Below, in pieces: positions 18,250-29,269 of a stretch of DNA of 64,000 bases. Made by a program: the position numbers and the translations under genes. The notes below the pieces were generated by a model. It did not search any database, was not told where the DNA came from, and saw only the letters and a program-made list of their open reading frames with translations. The stretch is from Alishewanella agri BL06 (lineage in GTDB: Bacteria; Pseudomonadota; Gammaproteobacteria; Enterobacterales; Alteromonadaceae), in contig NZ_AKKU01000006.1 of the NCBI RefSeq assembly GCF_000272005.1, positions 31,359 through 95,358 of the forward strand. Direction: 5' to 3'. The first letter of the stretch is position 1, and every line of letters begins with the position of its first letter.

Positions 18250-20082
18250 ATGAACCCAGTTATTCAGCGCGTCACCGACCGCATTATTGCCCGTAGCAGC
18301 AAAAGCCGGGCTATTTACCTGGACCGGCTTGAAGAAGCACGTCGCAAGGGGCCTCATCGCGGGGCGCTCAGTTGTGGTAACCTGGCACATGGCTTTGCCG
18401 CTTGTAATGCCTCCGAAAAAAGCGACCTGCGTAGTCTGACAAAAGCCAATATCGCTATTATCTCGTCCTACAACGATATGCTGTCAGCGCATCAGCCTTA
18501 CCAGTTCTACCCGGAAATCATTAAAAAAGCGGTGGCCGAAGTGGGGAGCGTGGCACAGTTTGCCGGTGGTGTCGCCGCCATGTGTGATGGTGTGACTCAG
18601 GGCCAGCCGGGGATGGAACTTAGCCTAATCAGCCGCGATAATATCGCGATGGCGGCAGCTATTGGCTTATCCCACAATATGTTTGATGGCGGCCTGATGC
18701 TTGGGATCTGTGACAAGATAGTGCCGGGTTTATTGTTAGCTGCGCTCAGTTTTGGTCATTTGCCCTTTGTGTTTGTGCCCGCCGGCCCCATGCCGTCTGG
18801 TATTCCGAACAAAGAAAAAGCCCGGGTTCGCCAGCTGTTTGCTGAAGGCAAGGTCGGTAAAGAAGAGCTGCTGGAAGCCGAAGCAAAATCCTACCATGCT
18901 GCCGGTACCTGTACTTTCTATGGTACCGCCAACTCTAACCAGTTAGTGGTTGAGGTGATGGGCCTGCACTTACCTGGCTCGTCTTTTATCAACCCTTACA
19001 CGCCGCTGCGTGATGAGCTCACCCGCGCAGCCGCGCGCCAGGTGACCCGCTTGACCGATCTGGGTACTGATTACCTGCCAATTGGTAAGTTGGTTGATGC
19101 TAAGGTGGTGGTTAATGGCATAGTGGGCTTGTTGGCAACCGGTGGTTCTACCAACCATACCATGCATTTAATTGCCGTGGCCCGCGCGGCAGGCTTTATT
19201 GTGAATTGGGATGATTTTGCGGAGTTATCACAAGCTACACCGCTACTGGCAAAAATTTACCCGAACGGTCAGGCCGATATTAACCACTTTCAACATGCCG
19301 GTGGCGTGCCTTTGCTGATCCGGACGCTATTAGACGCAGGCCTGTTACATGAAGATGTGCAGACGGTAGCCGGATTTGGCTTACGTCGTTACACCCAACA
19401 GCCGCTGCTGGAAAATGGTGAGTTGCGCTGGGTGGATGCACCGCTGCAGTCTCAGGATCCTGACGTCTTAACCACCGTTGATAAGCCCTTTAAAGCTACC
19501 GGTGGTTTACAGGTGTTATCCGGCAATATCGGTCGCGCGGTACTGAAAACGTCAGCACTACGGCCTGGCACCGAAGTGGTTAAGGCGCCAGCAGTGGTCT
19601 TTCATAGTCAGCATGAATTGGAAGCCGCTTTTAAAGCCGGTGAACTGAATAAGGATTGTGTGGTGGTGGTACGGTTCCAGGGCCCCAAAGCCTGCGGTAT
19701 GCCCGAGCTGCATAAGTTAACGCCACCACTTGGTGTGTTACAGGATAAAGGGTTTAAAGTGGCTCTGGTTACGGATGGCCGGATGTCGGGTGCCTCAGGT
19801 AAGGTCCCGGCGGCGATCCATGTCACACCCGAGGCACTGGACGGTGGCAATATTGCCCGTATTCAAACCGGTGATCTGCTGCTGGTTGATGGCGAAACCG
19901 GCAAACTGGAAGTATTGGTTGATGCCGCTGAGTTTGCAGCTCGGACCCCGGCCACAGCGGATCTGAGCCATAACCTGTACGGTATGGGCCGCGAGATGTT
20001 TGGTGCCATGCGTCTGCAGTTAACCGGTGCCGAGCAGGGCGCTTGCAGCTTATTTGTCACGGAGGAGCATCTGCATGGCTGA
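18250..20082 (+). CDS. edd: 6-phosphogluconate dehydratase
   Basis: 610 residues, the normal size of the IlvD/Edd family. This [4Fe-4S] enzyme turns 6-phosphogluconate into 2-keto-3-deoxy-6-phosphogluconate, which is both the Eda substrate and the HexR effector. Visible blocks are [19 protein letters not shown] with an Fe-S Cys, and near the C-terminus [11 protein letters not shown] and [19 protein letters not shown]. It has AGAGG before the ATG. The end overlaps glk by 8 bases. Confidence 0.97.
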   Translation: MNPVIQRVTDRIIARSSKSRAIYLDRLEEARRKGPHRGALSCGNLAHGFAACNASEKSDLRSLTKANIAIISSYNDMLSAHQPYQFYPEIIKKAVAEVGSVAQFAGGVAAMCDGVTQGQPGMELSLISRDNIAMAAAIGLSHNMFDGGLMLGICDKIVPGLLLAALSFGHLPFVFVPAGPMPSGIPNKEKARVRQLFAEGKVGKEELLEAEAKSYHAAGTCTFYGTANSNQLVVEVMGLHLPGSSFINPYTPLRDELTRAAARQVTRLTDLGTDYLPIGKLVDAKVVVNGIVGLLATGGSTNHTMHLIAVARAAGFIVNWDDFAELSQATPLLAKIYPNGQADINHFQHAGGVPLLIRTLLDAGLLHEDVQTVAGFGLRRYTQQPLLENGELRWVDAPLQSQDPDVLTTVDKPFKATGGLQVLSGNIGRAVLKTSALRPGTEVVKAPAVVFHSQHELEAAFKAGELNKDCVVVVRFQGPKACGMPELHKLTPPLGVLQDKGFKVALVTDGRMSGASGKVPAAIHVTPEALDGGNIARIQTGDLLLVDGETGKLEVLVDAAEFAARTPATADLSHNLYGMGREMFGAMRLQLTGAEQGACSLFVTEEHLHG

Positions 20083-21043
20083 ACGCCAATTCGCGATTGT
20101 CGCTGATATCGGCGGCACTAATGCCCGCTTTAGCAGGGTGGCACTGGATACGCTGGCACTGGATCAGGTGGCGGTTTATCCGTGCGCCGACTTCCCAACT
20201 CTGGCTGCGGCGTTACAACATTATCAGCAGCAACTGGGCTTAACCGCGATTAAAGACGTCGCCATTGCTATTGCCTGTCCGGTGAACGGCGATAACGTGA
20301 AAATGACCAATTTCCATTGGCAATTTTCGATCAATGCTATGCAAGCTGAGCTACAGTTAAACACCTTATTGGTGATGAACGACTTCACTGCAGTAGCGAT
20401 GTGTTTACCGGCGCTCGCAGAAGATCAGAAAATCCAGATTGGCGGCGGTCAGGCGCAGGCCGGCAAACCCATGGCAGTTTTAGGTGCCGGTACCGGTTTA
20501 GGCGTCGCGCATTTACTCCCGGTCGACGGTAAGTTTTTACCTTTACCAGGTGAGGGCGGTCATGTGGACTGGGCAGCGCAAACTGAGCAGGAATGGTTTA
20601 TTCAGCGTCAGCTCGCTGCACAATATGGTCATGTATCGCCAGAGCGACTGCTATCAGGTCCCGGACTTGAAGCCATTTATCAGGCACTGGCGGTTTTTCA
20701 GAAACTCGAGGTAGCACCTCTTACTGCCGGTGAGATTGGTCAGCAGGCATTATCTGGCCAATCGCAACTTGCGAAAGATGCAGTAGCGCAGTTTTACGCC
20801 AGTTTAGGCGCGGTAGCCGGCGATTTGGCGCTGACACTCAGCACCTTCGGTGGAGTTTATGTCGCGGGTGGCATAGTACCCAAGTTACTGCCGTTGCTCG
20901 GTAGCAGTGAGTTTCGCGCCCGCTTTGAAGCCAAAGGCCGGTTCGCTGGCTTTAATCAACAGATCCCAACCTTTATCGTCACCGCTGAGCAGCCGGGTTT
21001 ACTGGGCGCAGCCGTCTATTTAAAACAAACATTGGCAGGTTAA
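20075..21043 (+). CDS. glk: Glucokinase (ROK-unrelated bacterial Glk type)
   Basis: 322 residues. It phosphorylates glucose with ATP and so feeds Zwf. The start is the ATG with GGAGG 9 bases upstream, inside the last codons of edd. The phosphate-binding [21 protein letters not shown] with the catalytic Asp, and [13 protein letters not shown] are the proteobacterial Glk signatures. Lying inside the Entner-Doudoroff operon, it lets free cytoplasmic glucose enter without a PTS. Confidence 0.95.
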   Translation: MAERQFAIVADIGGTNARFSRVALDTLALDQVAVYPCADFPTLAAALQHYQQQLGLTAIKDVAIAIACPVNGDNVKMTNFHWQFSINAMQAELQLNTLLVMNDFTAVAMCLPALAEDQKIQIGGGQAQAGKPMAVLGAGTGLGVAHLLPVDGKFLPLPGEGGHVDWAAQTEQEWFIQRQLAAQYGHVSPERLLSGPGLEAIYQALAVFQKLEVAPLTAGEIGQQALSGQSQLAKDAVAQFYASLGAVAGDLALTLSTFGGVYVAGGIVPKLLPLLGSSEFRARFEAKGRFAGFNQQIPTFIVTAEQPGLLGAAVYLKQTLAG

Positions 21044-21046
21044 GTT

Positions 21047-21691
21047 ATGGCATTTACGAATTGGCAGTTACAACCGTCAGTGTTGTTTGCAATGGGCCCG
21101 GTGGTACCGGTTATTGTGATTAAAGATTTAGCCGACGCCGTACCAATGGCGAAAGCTTTACTAGCGGGTGGCATCAAAGTATTAGAAGTGACATTGCGCA
21201 CGCCAGTAGCGCTGGAAGCCATTAAGCTTTTAGCCGAGCAGGTACCAGAGGCCGTAGTTGGCGCTGGTACCGTGACTAATCCGGAACAACTGGCCCAGGT
21301 TGTCGCTGCCGGCGCCAAGTTTGCGATCAGTCCGGGCTTAACCCGCGAATTACTGCAAGCCGGCAAAGAGGCCAGCATTCCGCTGATCCCCGGTATCGCC
21401 AGTATCTCTGAGCTGATGGAAGGCACAGGTTTGGGTTATACCCATTTTAAATTCTTCCCGGCGGAAGCCGCCGGTGGTGTAAAAACGTTAAAATCGATTT
21501 ATGGTCCCTTTGCTGATATCCGGTTTTGCCCAACGGGTGGCATTAACGAGCAGAACTTCCGTGAATATCTGGCCCTGCCAAATGTCAGTTGTGTCGGCGG
21601 CTCCTGGATCGTACCTGACAGCGCGGTAGCCGCTAAGGACTGGGCAAAGATCACTGAGCTTACCGCCAAGGCAGTCGCTGAAGCGCTCTAA
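21047..21691 (+). CDS. eda: KDPG/KHG aldolase
   Basis: 214 residues. It cleaves 2-keto-3-deoxy-6-phosphogluconate into pyruvate and glyceraldehyde 3-phosphate. The catalytic Glu is in LEVTLRTP, the Schiff-base Lys in THFKFFPAE, and the phosphate loop in CPTGGIN. Three bases after glk, it is the last gene of the operon, closed by the terminator at 21712. Confidence 0.96.
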   Translation: MAFTNWQLQPSVLFAMGPVVPVIVIKDLADAVPMAKALLAGGIKVLEVTLRTPVALEAIKLLAEQVPEAVVGAGTVTNPEQLAQVVAAGAKFAISPGLTRELLQAGKEASIPLIPGIASISELMEGTGLGYTHFKFFPAEAAGGVKTLKSIYGPFADIRFCPTGGINEQNFREYLALPNVSCVGGSWIVPDSAVAAKDWAKITELTAKAVAEAL

Positions 21692-21711
21692 TGTAATACA
21701 GTTTAACCAGC

Positions 21712-21740
21712 AACGGGCCTTTTCTGGCCCGTTGTGTTTT
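21712..21740 (+). terminator. Terminator of the zwf-eda operon
   Basis: An 8-base stem (AACGGGCC / GGCCCGTT) with a 6-base loop is followed by GTGTTTT, 20 bases after the eda stop. Confidence 0.85.
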
Positions 21741-21822
21741 GCTGGCGCACTAACTTTGAGTTTTTCCGCATAACAGCGTATGATACGCCCCTTTTTTCCG
21801 GCAGCAACAATAGGTTCCCGCA

Positions 21823-23421
21823 GTGATTTCTACCAATAATGTAACCATGCAGTTTGGCGCTAAGCCGCTGTTTGAAAATATCTCCATTAAGTTTGGTGAC
21901 GGTAATCGTTATGGCTTAATTGGCGCCAATGGCTGCGGTAAGTCAACCTTTATGAAAATTCTGAGCGGTGAACTGGAGCCTACTGCTGGTAATGTCTTTG
22001 TTGAGCCGAATTACCGTGTTGCTAAACTGCATCAGGATCAGTTCGCCTTTGAACAGTACTCAGTGATTGATACCGTGATTATGGGCCACGCTGAACTGTG
22101 GGCGGTAAAAGCCGAGCGGGATCGGATCTATGCGGATCCGGAGATGTCAGAAGAAGACGGTATGCGCGTCGCCGATCTGGAGGTGGCTTTTGGTGAGATG
22201 GATGGCTATTCCGCCGAATCTCGCGCCGGTGAACTGCTTTTGGGCGTAGGTATTCCAATTGAACAACACTATGGCTTAATGTCTGCGGTGGCGCCGGGTT
22301 TTAAACTGCGGGTATTGCTGGCGCAGGTGCTGTTTGCTGATCCGGATATTATGTTGCTGGACGAACCGACCAACAACCTGGACATCAATACGATTCGCTG
22401 GCTGGAAAACGTGTTAGCCGAGCGTAACTCGACCATGGTGATTATTTCGCACGACCGGCATTTTTTAAACAGCGTCTGTACCCATATGGCTGATCTGGAC
22501 TTTGGTGAGTTGCGGGTTTATCCGGGTAACTACGATGAGTATATGACAGCGGCGACGCAGGCGCGGGAGCGTTTACTAGCCGATAACGCCAAGAAGAAAG
22601 CACAAATTGCCGAGTTGCAGACCTTCGTTAGCCGTTTCTCGGCCAACGCTTCTAAAGCCCGTCAGGCTACCAGCCGTGCTAAGCAAATCGAAAAAATTAA
22701 ATTGGAAGAAGTTAAAGCCTCCAGCCGGGTTAACCCCTTTATCCGCTTTGAACAGCAAAAGGGCCTCTATCGTCTGGCTTTAGAAGTTGAAGGGCTGACC
22801 AAAGGCTTCACCGAGCACAAGCTGTTTAAAAACCTGAAGCTGACCGTTGAGGTGGGTGAAAAAGTGGCGATCCTCGGTACCAACGGTATTGGTAAATCAA
22901 CCTTACTTAAATGTCTGGTAGGGGAGCTGGCACCAGAAAGCGGCACCGTAAAATGGTCAGAAAATGCGAATATTGGCTACTATGCGCAGGATCATGCGCA
23001 TGAATTTGCTGAAGATATGACCTTATTTGACTGGATGAGTCAGTGGAAGCAACCTTCGGATGATGAACAGGCGATCCGTGGCATTTTAGGCCGCTTATTA
23101 TTCTCACAGGATGAGATTAAAAAGTCCGTTAAGGTGTTGTCGGGTGGTGAGCAGGGCCGGATGTTATTTGGCAAGCTGATGTTGCAGCGACCAAATATTC
23201 TGATCATGGATGAGCCAACCAACCACCTGGATATGGAATCGATTGAGTCGCTAAACCTGGCGCTGGAGCACTACAAGGGTACCTTGTTGTTTGTTAGCCA
23301 TGACCGCGAATTTGTGTCATCGCTGGCCAGCCGGATCATTGAAATTACCGATCAGGAAATTCGCGATTTCGCAGGTAGTTACGACGAATATCTGGCGCGG
23401 CAGTTGGCACTGCAAGCCTGA
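21823..23421 (+). CDS. ybiT: ABC-F family ATPase YbiT
   Basis: 532 residues with two ABC domains joined by a charged linker. It starts with GTG. Walker A boxes are GANGCGKST and GTNGIGKST. The first signature is [13 protein letters not shown], the YbiT-type replacement of LSGGxxxR, and the second is LSGGEQGRM. Both Walker B motifs carry DEPTN. ABC-F proteins act at the ribosomal E site to relieve stalled translation. YbiT is a housekeeping member without membrane segments. Monocistronic, with a terminator at 23451. Confidence 0.93.
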   Translation: MISTNNVTMQFGAKPLFENISIKFGDGNRYGLIGANGCGKSTFMKILSGELEPTAGNVFVEPNYRVAKLHQDQFAFEQYSVIDTVIMGHAELWAVKAERDRIYADPEMSEEDGMRVADLEVAFGEMDGYSAESRAGELLLGVGIPIEQHYGLMSAVAPGFKLRVLLAQVLFADPDIMLLDEPTNNLDINTIRWLENVLAERNSTMVIISHDRHFLNSVCTHMADLDFGELRVYPGNYDEYMTAATQARERLLADNAKKKAQIAELQTFVSRFSANASKARQATSRAKQIEKIKLEEVKASSRVNPFIRFEQQKGLYRLALEVEGLTKGFTEHKLFKNLKLTVEVGEKVAILGTNGIGKSTLLKCLVGELAPESGTVKWSENANIGYYAQDHAHEFAEDMTLFDWMSQWKQPSDDEQAIRGILGRLLFSQDEIKKSVKVLSGGEQGRMLFGKLMLQRPNILIMDEPTNHLDMESIESLNLALEHYKGTLLFVSHDREFVSSLASRIIEITDQEIRDFAGSYDEYLARQLALQA

Positions 23422-23450
23422 TATTTGCAGCCTATTTATTTGTTAGACCA

Positions 23451-23485
23451 CAACCCCGGATCTGAACCGGGGTTGTTTTTTTATT
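23451..23485 (+). terminator. Terminator of ybiT
   Basis: A 9-base stem (CAACCCCGG / CCGGGGTTG) with a 7-base loop is followed by a run of seven T. Confidence 0.92.
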
Positions 23486-23584
23486 TTTAGGCCCCAGATC
23501 AAGGAATAAGTGAAAAGGTTAATTCAGAAACTCAGGTATCTATGCTACTGTTTTTTGTACCTGAATATATAACGGGAGTGTCTA

Positions 23585-24052
23585 ATGAAGATTAATATTG
23601 GTATTGATGAAGAACAGCGTAAAGCCATTGCTCACGGTTTATCGGTCTTACTTGCTGACACTTACACCTTGTATTTAAAAACCCACAACTACCACTGGAA
23701 CGTAACAGGCCCAATGTTTCAAACTTTACACACTTTGTTTGAAACCCAATATACCGAGCTGGCAGTTGCGGTAGATGATATTGCCGAGCGGATCCGTGCT
23801 TTAGGTGAGTTTGCACCCGGCTCATATAAGGAATATGCCCGCTTGACCAACTTGAAAGAAGCCGATGGTATTCCGTCTGCCGAAGAGATGATTAAAGACT
23901 TAGTCAAAGGTCAGGAAGCGATTGCTAAAACAGCGCGCTCTATCGTACCGGTAGCCGATGGCGCTTCAGATGAAGTGACCTTGGATCTACTGACTCAGCG
24001 TATGACTGTGCATGAGAAAAATGCCTGGATGTTGCGTAGCTTAGTTGCCTGA
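23585..24052 (+). CDS. dps: Dps-type DNA-binding ferritin-like protein
   Basis: 155 residues. Dps forms a hollow 12-mer that oxidises Fe(II) with hydrogen peroxide and protects DNA. The ferroxidase ligands lie across the dimer interface in [12 protein letters not shown] and in the helix [13 protein letters not shown] (Asp and Glu). It lacks the long lysine-rich N-terminal tail of E. coli Dps, so direct DNA binding may be weak. The start has GGGAG in the leader. Monocistronic, ending at the terminator at 24070. Confidence 0.93.
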   Translation: MKINIGIDEEQRKAIAHGLSVLLADTYTLYLKTHNYHWNVTGPMFQTLHTLFETQYTELAVAVDDIAERIRALGEFAPGSYKEYARLTNLKEADGIPSAEEMIKDLVKGQEAIAKTARSIVPVADGASDEVTLDLLTQRMTVHEKNAWMLRSLVA

Positions 24053-24069
24053 TTATTAATCACTTTCCT

Positions 24070-24093
24070 AAGGCCGCGTTCGCGGCCTTTTTT
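24070..24093 (+). terminator. Terminator of dps
   Basis: An AAGGCCGCG / CGCGGCCTT stem with a minimal loop, followed by a T run. Confidence 0.9.
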
Positions 24094-24348
24094 GTCAGGA
24101 TTTTTTACATCTAATTCTTAATGGTTAGGGCGAAAAAATAGCATCAACAATAAAATTGATTATAAAACAATGAAGTAATTTGGTATAGGTAAGTGCTTCC
24201 TCTAACTAGAATGGTAGAGCTATTTACACACTACTAATCGAAAGGTTGAGCAGATTAATAAATTATATTGAAAACAACATCTTGCGCCTTTATCAATTGT
24301 GGCGTGTTTCTTGTGTATTTTTGGGCATAATCCAAATGGAGAATTGTT

Positions 24349-25218
24349 ATGAAACCGTTCAATTTAAATCTAGCTGTCTTGGGTGGTGCTTTACTGTTTT
24401 CAGCGTCTGCGTACGCCTCACTGATGACCGAAGGCGTTGTCTATCAAAACTGTAATGCCGTTACGATTAACTTCATCGGTGAGACCCCAAGCTCAACCAA
24501 CTTGCTGGAAGGTGCTCCGCCGGTTGCTGCCAGCTCTTGTGTCCGGTTTTCTGGTAACGATTCTACTTACGGCTCTGGCGGTAATGACAATACAGGTGAA
24601 TTTGGCGATGGCTCATTGAATAAACCACCGTTTTCTCTGCTTGATGGCTATGAAAATTTGTTTGCTGATTGGGTAGCCTATGACAGTAATGGTGATGGGG
24701 TAAACGATGCGTTTAAACCAGGTTGGATTGGTTTGGCCAAAATCGAAAATGGAGTGTCTTACTTTAGTGTCAATGGTGTTATGCTAAATAATGATCCGGT
24801 TTATGGCGACATTATTGACCTAATGTTTTCCAGTAGCGACGGTTGGTTAACTGGCACTTGGTTTTTACAAGTTAACGAATCAGCTATTCAGGCAGCTAAA
24901 GATTTACTGGGCAATAGCTATTTTGATCACCTTAACATTATCCTGAAAAGTGGCAACAGCGGTTTTGCATCTTACAACTTTGATTTTAGAGAATTATTTC
25001 CACAGGTAAATTTAGAAAGAAACTACTCCATCGGAGGTGCTTGGAGTTCCGCCAATTTGCTCGGTCCCAGAGGGCAGCAACAGCAGCTGTCTCATGCCGT
25101 ATTTGCGGCACATGACCCGCTGTTGACTACTACAACCACTATCCCTGCACCAGCACCATTTTGGTTATTGGGCTTAGGTTTGGGATTATTACTGGTTAAT
25201 CGCAAAGTCCGGAGTTGA
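24349..25218 (+). CDS. PEP-CTERM-like secreted protein
   Basis: 289 residues. An N-terminal signal peptide ends near SAYAS. The mature part is rich in Gly, Asn, Ser and Asp and contains a calcium-binding-like DSNGDGVNDAF stretch. The C-terminus is a sorting tail: IPAPAP, then a hydrophobic Leu/Gly helix (FWLLGLGLGLLL), then NRKVRS. This is the PAPA variant of the PEP-CTERM exosortase signal. The body has no family I recognise. It is probably an extracellular matrix or surface protein. The exosortase gene itself is not in the window. Confidence 0.75.
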   Translation: MKPFNLNLAVLGGALLFSASAYASLMTEGVVYQNCNAVTINFIGETPSSTNLLEGAPPVAASSCVRFSGNDSTYGSGGNDNTGEFGDGSLNKPPFSLLDGYENLFADWVAYDSNGDGVNDAFKPGWIGLAKIENGVSYFSVNGVMLNNDPVYGDIIDLMFSSSDGWLTGTWFLQVNESAIQAAKDLLGNSYFDHLNIILKSGNSGFASYNFDFRELFPQVNLERNYSIGGAWSSANLLGPRGQQQQLSHAVFAAHDPLLTTTTTIPAPAPFWLLGLGLGLLLVNRKVRS

Positions 25219-25557
25219 ATAGTTACAAGATGCATTAAAAGGAGCTGCGGCTCCTTTTTTGTTGTATCACACCACTTTTTATCTTTTACCACTTTACTCC
25301 TAAAACTGTACTTTATCGTGGCATTTTGATAGTTCATTTGGTAGTGAAATGCTGGGTGATTTGAGCTCTTTAGTTAAAATTTACGGTGATGGCGGTTAAC
25401 AGGCCGTCATTGTCGGGTTTTTCCGGGGGTTATGTCGCTGCTTTACTAAAAAGCACTAAGAATTTTTAGCAAAACCTTGTAAAATCCCCGAGTCAAGCAA
25501 CACTTAACGTAACGCCTGTGTAGTGAAGGCGTCCAGACTCAAACCGGAGAGGCTAAA
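25219..25557. other. Intergenic region with terminator at its left end
   Basis: About 340 bases without a credible gene. A stem AAAGGAGC / GCTCCTTT plus T run (25238-25264) ends the PEP-CTERM gene. The right end (25511-25532) can form a weak ACGCC-GGCGT hairpin just before the HDOD gene leader. Nothing else stands out. Confidence 0.6.
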
Positions 25558-26403
25558 ATGAATGCGTTACAGTACGCGCAGAATGTTGTAGAGCTGTTTT
25601 CATTACCCGACAGCTATTTCCGGGTGCGGGAATTGATGGAATCTGACACGGCTAATCTGGATGATATCGCCGAAGTCATTCTGCTCGATCCGGTATTAAC
25701 CTCCAAACTGCTGAAACTTGCCAATTCTGCGATTTACCGTTTACCGTACCAAGTTGACTCTGTTAGTAAGGCATTATTAGTTCTGGGCAAAAATCAGGTC
25801 TATAACCTGATACTCAGTATTGGTATCAGCTCTGCCTGTAGCCAGGTCAATACCAATGCTATCGATTTGGATCGGTTTTGGGAGCAGAGTGTCAACGCGG
25901 CTTTAATTGCCCGTTATCTGGCTGCGCATCTTGGCCTCAAACATGCTGATCGCGCTTATGTCTCGGGTTTGTTACATAACGTTGGCGAGTTAGTTGTGGC
26001 ACAACAAAAGCCGGAGTTGGCGCGTGACTGCCAGCAATATACAACTGAAATTAAACCCTGGCAGCAGCAGGAGAAAGTTTTAGGCTTTAGTTACGCTGCC
26101 TGCGGTGCTGAATTGTTGAATTTATGGCAATTACCCGATGCTATTGTTGAGCCGGTTGCCTTACAACATAACTGCCAATATACCACCCGCTCGAATGAGG
26201 AGCTGGTAGTTAATCTGGCGGTAAGACTGGCCCTGGCGAATCAACATCCCGAACTTTATAATATTAAAAAGCTTGTCGACCCGTTTTTACTGGAGTTGTT
26301 GCAGCTTACTCAGGCGGATCTGTTGAAGTCTATTGATTTTTGTAATACCGAGGGCTTATTTGTGCTATCGGTTCTTAATCCACGGATCAGCACTATATAT
26401 TAA
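25558..26403 (+). CDS. HDOD domain protein
   Basis: 281 residues, nearly all one HDOD domain, a degenerate HD-hydrolase fold used in signalling. The hallmark entry ILLDPVLTSKLLKLANSAIY is present, as are GLLHNVGELV and the C-terminal helices. HDOD proteins often take part in c-di-GMP or stress signalling as binding scaffolds. No output domain is attached. The start has GGAGAGG upstream. Monocistronic, followed by maeA after 57 bases. Confidence 0.88.
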   Translation: MNALQYAQNVVELFSLPDSYFRVRELMESDTANLDDIAEVILLDPVLTSKLLKLANSAIYRLPYQVDSVSKALLVLGKNQVYNLILSIGISSACSQVNTNAIDLDRFWEQSVNAALIARYLAAHLGLKHADRAYVSGLLHNVGELVVAQQKPELARDCQQYTTEIKPWQQQEKVLGFSYAACGAELLNLWQLPDAIVEPVALQHNCQYTTRSNEELVVNLAVRLALANQHPELYNIKKLVDPFLLELLQLTQADLLKSIDFCNTEGLFVLSVLNPRISTIY

Positions 26404-26460
26404 AATCTTCTATCTAGCCGGCCAACAGGCCGGCTGTCTTCTGTTAATACGGATTTCATC

Positions 26461-28158
26461 ATGTCAGCTATTATAAATAAGAAACGGCCTCTTTATACCG
26501 GTTATGCCGGTTCAGCCTTATTGGAAACACCATTGCTTAATAAAGGCAGCGCTTTTACTGCAGAAGAACGCGCAGCCTTTAACCTGACCGGTTTATTACC
26601 GCCACGCTATGAAACCATTGAAGAACAGGTAAGCCGCTGTTATCAGCAATACCGCAGCTTCGACGACGCCATTAATAAGCATATTTATTTACGTGCCATT
26701 CAGGATAACAACGAAACCTTGTTCTACCGCTTGGTGCAACAGCATTTAGAAGAAATGTTGCCGATTATCTACACCCCGACAGTGGGTGATGCCTGTGAAC
26801 AATTTTCTGATATTTATCGCAGTGCCCGCGGCCTGTTTATTAGCTATCAGGATCGCTATAACCTGGACGATGTGCTGCGCAACGCCACTAAAGCCAAAGT
26901 AAAGGTTATCGTGGTGACAGATGGTGAGCGGGTATTAGGGTTAGGCGATCAGGGTATTGGTGGTATGGGTATTTCCATCGGTAAATTGTCGCTCTACACC
27001 GCCTGTGGTGGTATCAGCCCGGCTTATACCTTACCTGTCATGCTCGATGTGGGTACTAACAATAAAAAGCTGTTAGACGATCCGATGTATATGGGGCTGC
27101 GCCAACCGCGGGTTGCTCAGGATGAGTACAATGAATTTATCGAGCTGTTTATCGCCGCTGTGCAACGGCGTTGGCCTGAAGCGATTATTCAGTTTGAAGA
27201 CTTTGCTCAGCCTAACGCGATGCCGATCCTGCAACGGTATCGTGATCAGGTACGCTGTTTTAATGATGATATTCAAGGTACGGCTGCAGTAACCGTTGGT
27301 ACTTTACTGGCCGCCTGTCGCAGCAAAGGGGTGCCGTTACATCAACAGAAAGTGGTGTTTGTTGGCGCGGGTTCGGCCGGCTGTGGTATTGCCGAGGCCA
27401 TTATCAGTCAAATGGTTGCCGAAGGCATTGCAGAGTCACAGGCGCGTAGCCAAATTTATATGGTGGATCGTTTTGGGTTGCTGACTGAAGGTATGCCTGA
27501 TCTACGGGATTTCCAACAAGCTTTACAACAATCTGCGGCGGCAATTGCTGGCTGGAACTTCAGTGGTGACTATCCAAGCCTATTAGATGTTATGTATTGC
27601 GCCCAGCCAACGGTGTTAATTGGTGTTTCTGGCCAGGCGGGCTTATTTACTGAGCAGATTATCCGGGCTATAAAAAAGGGCTGTGAATTACCGATTATTT
27701 TTCCATTAAGTAATCCATCACGACAAGTCGAAGCCACGCCAGAACAGGTAATTGAATGGACCGACGGACAGGTGATTGTTGCAACAGGTAGCCCGTTCAA
27801 ACCGGTTCATTACCAGGGACGTGACTATTTGATTACACAGTGTAATAACAGCTATATTTTCCCCGGGATTGGCTTGGGTGTTATTGCGGCTAAGGCAAGG
27901 TTAATTTCTGACGAGATGCTGCGTTCTGCCAGTGAAACGCTGGCTGCGAATTCGCCACTGGCTAATACTGGTAAAGGTGGCCTGTTACCACCTTTTACCG
28001 AGCTGGCCGCACTGAGTAAGAAAATTGCTTTTGCGGTTGCCAGGGTTGCTATGCAGCAAGGCTTAGCGCTGGAATTGGACGATAATGCTCTGCAACAGAG
28101 AATTGAAGATAATTTCTGGCGCCCGGAATACCGGCAATACCGTAGAACCAGTAATTGA
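26461..28158 (+). CDS. maeA: NAD-dependent malic enzyme
   Basis: 565 residues, the length of E. coli MaeA (SfcA). It decarboxylates malate to pyruvate with NAD+. The blocks [12 protein letters not shown], the catalytic Tyr/Lys region in [31 protein letters not shown] with metal-binding acids, [11 protein letters not shown] and the Rossmann [16 protein letters not shown] are all intact. It supplies pyruvate next to the pykA/Eda products. Monocistronic and convergent with the zapA-like gene. Confidence 0.96.
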   Translation: MSAIINKKRPLYTGYAGSALLETPLLNKGSAFTAEERAAFNLTGLLPPRYETIEEQVSRCYQQYRSFDDAINKHIYLRAIQDNNETLFYRLVQQHLEEMLPIIYTPTVGDACEQFSDIYRSARGLFISYQDRYNLDDVLRNATKAKVKVIVVTDGERVLGLGDQGIGGMGISIGKLSLYTACGGISPAYTLPVMLDVGTNNKKLLDDPMYMGLRQPRVAQDEYNEFIELFIAAVQRRWPEAIIQFEDFAQPNAMPILQRYRDQVRCFNDDIQGTAAVTVGTLLAACRSKGVPLHQQKVVFVGAGSAGCGIAEAIISQMVAEGIAESQARSQIYMVDRFGLLTEGMPDLRDFQQALQQSAAAIAGWNFSGDYPSLLDVMYCAQPTVLIGVSGQAGLFTEQIIRAIKKGCELPIIFPLSNPSRQVEATPEQVIEWTDGQVIVATGSPFKPVHYQGRDYLITQCNNSYIFPGIGLGVIAAKARLISDEMLRSASETLAANSPLANTGKGGLLPPFTELAALSKKIAFAVARVAMQQGLALELDDNALQQRIEDNFWRPEYRQYRRTSN

Positions 28159-28178
28159 TCACGATACGGCGTAGCAGC

Positions 28179-28442
28179 TTAGTCTGCTTGCCTGATCGTC
28201 GTTAACAGTGTGTGTAATTGCTGCTGCTCAAGTGTCTGTTGCTGCAATAACTCCGCGACCAGATTCACGGCGGTCAACACCAATAACTGGTCACGATTAG
28301 CGAGTGGCGATTGTGCAGCTGCGGTTGTCAGTCGCTGTTCGAGCTCGGTTTTGATTTGTTCCGGTGTCAGCTTACTATTTGTTGTCGCTTTCAGGCGGTA
28401 GTGACGTCCGGCAATCTGCAGCATAAAATTCGGCTCACTCAT
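28179..28442 (-). CDS. zapA: ZapA-like cell division protein
   Basis: 87 residues with a short N-terminal beta segment (FMLQIAGRHYRLKA) and a long helix containing the ZapA block DQLLVLTAVNLVAELL. ZapA bundles FtsZ filaments at midcell. Its start overlaps the end of the next upstream coiled-coil gene by 4 bases, the usual arrangement in gammaproteobacteria. The sequence is divergent and shorter than E. coli ZapA (109), so the family call is good but not certain. Confidence 0.75.
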   Translation of the reverse strand: MSEPNFMLQIAGRHYRLKATTNSKLTPEQIKTELEQRLTTAAAQSPLANRDQLLVLTAVNLVAELLQQQTLEQQQLHTLLTTIRQAD

Positions 28443-28645
28443 CCGTTGTTAGGTGCAAGTTCCGCTAATAATTGCCGGACCTGCTGTTCGACCTGTATTT
28501 GTTGCTCTTCCTTTTCCATCAGCTCCAGTTGAACCAACTCGTGCTGTTCTTTAAGCGTTGTCAATTCCTGTTGTAACCTTTGATTCTTAACTAGCAGTTG
28601 TTTAACCGCAGTTTGTAACTCTTCAAATAACGTTGTGGTAGTCAT
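28439..28645 (-). CDS. ZapB-like / TIGR02449 coiled-coil protein
   Basis: 68 residues, almost entirely one Glu/Gln/Leu-rich coiled coil with heptads (LFEELQTAVKQLLVKNQRL). It overlaps the zapA-like gene by 4 bases, so the two are coupled. Small coiled-coil proteins of this kind directly upstream of zapA are annotated as ZapB or TIGR02449 in gammaproteobacteria and likely help organise the division ring. Confidence 0.7.
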   Translation of the reverse strand: MTTTTLFEELQTAVKQLLVKNQRLQQELTTLKEQHELVQLELMEKEEQQIQVEQQVRQLLAELAPNNG

Positions 28646-28837
28646 CTTAGCTCCGACCCAGTGTGAAAAGGCGCTACACTAATCAAAGGCCCGCCAGATT
28701 GCCAGTAAAACAAGCCATTAGGCGGCTGAGTGTTGGTTATCTCGGCAATTTGCCGTGATAGCCACTTTGTTGATCTAAATCAGGTAGCAGTGGTAGCAAT
28801 CATTTATATTAGGCCAACTTAATAAACAGGGGGCGAT

Positions 28838-29269
28838 ATGCTTAAAACAGTTAGTGTCGAGAGTGAAATGGGTGAGGGGTTTGCGGTAACAACACAACTT
28901 GGTGATCACCAAATATTTATTGATCAGCCTGTTAATGCCAAAGGCAGTGGCTTGGGGCCAACACCCTTGCAGATGTTGCTGTTTGCTGTGGGTGGCTGTA
29001 TTGCAACCATTGCGCGTATTGCTGCGTTTCAACAGAAAATCGTGCTGCGAGGAATGAAAATTAAGGTTGACGGCGATTACAACCCGGAGGCACTGATGGG
29101 TAAGCCAACTGCTGACCGCGCGGGGTTTCAGCAAATTCGTATCAGTGCAGAAATAGACGCCGATCTGAATGCTGAGCAGAAACAACGCTTTTTAGATGAA
29201 GTTTGCGCCCGCTGTCCGTTGCACGATAATTTGCTGCATGGCACCGTGGTGAACCATCAACTGGCATAA
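28838..29269 (+). CDS. OsmC/Ohr family protein
   Basis: 143 residues, one OsmC domain with the two redox cysteines in LLFAVGGCIATIARI and ARCPLHDNLL. OsmC and Ohr proteins reduce organic hydroperoxides. Members of the YhfA-like branch, which this resembles in length and spacing, have less clear roles. GGGGG 4 bases before the ATG is a strong ribosome binding site. Its last 13 bases overlap the converging GGDEF gene. Confidence 0.85.
   Translation: MLKTVSVESEMGEGFAVTTQLGDHQIFIDQPVNAKGSGLGPTPLQMLLFAVGGCIATIARIAAFQQKIVLRGMKIKVDGDYNPEALMGKPTADRAGFQQIRISAEIDADLNAEQKQRFLDEVCARCPLHDNLLHGTVVNHQLA

Noticed and set aside
24246..24455. Reading frame upstream of the PEP-CTERM gene
   Set aside because: It overlaps the true start of the PEP-CTERM gene, has no convincing ribosome binding site, and its product looks random.
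28158..28179. 6S RNA next to zapA, expected from the order in other gammaproteobacteria
   Set aside because: Only about 20 bases separate maeA from the zapA-like gene; no 6S-like structure fits here.
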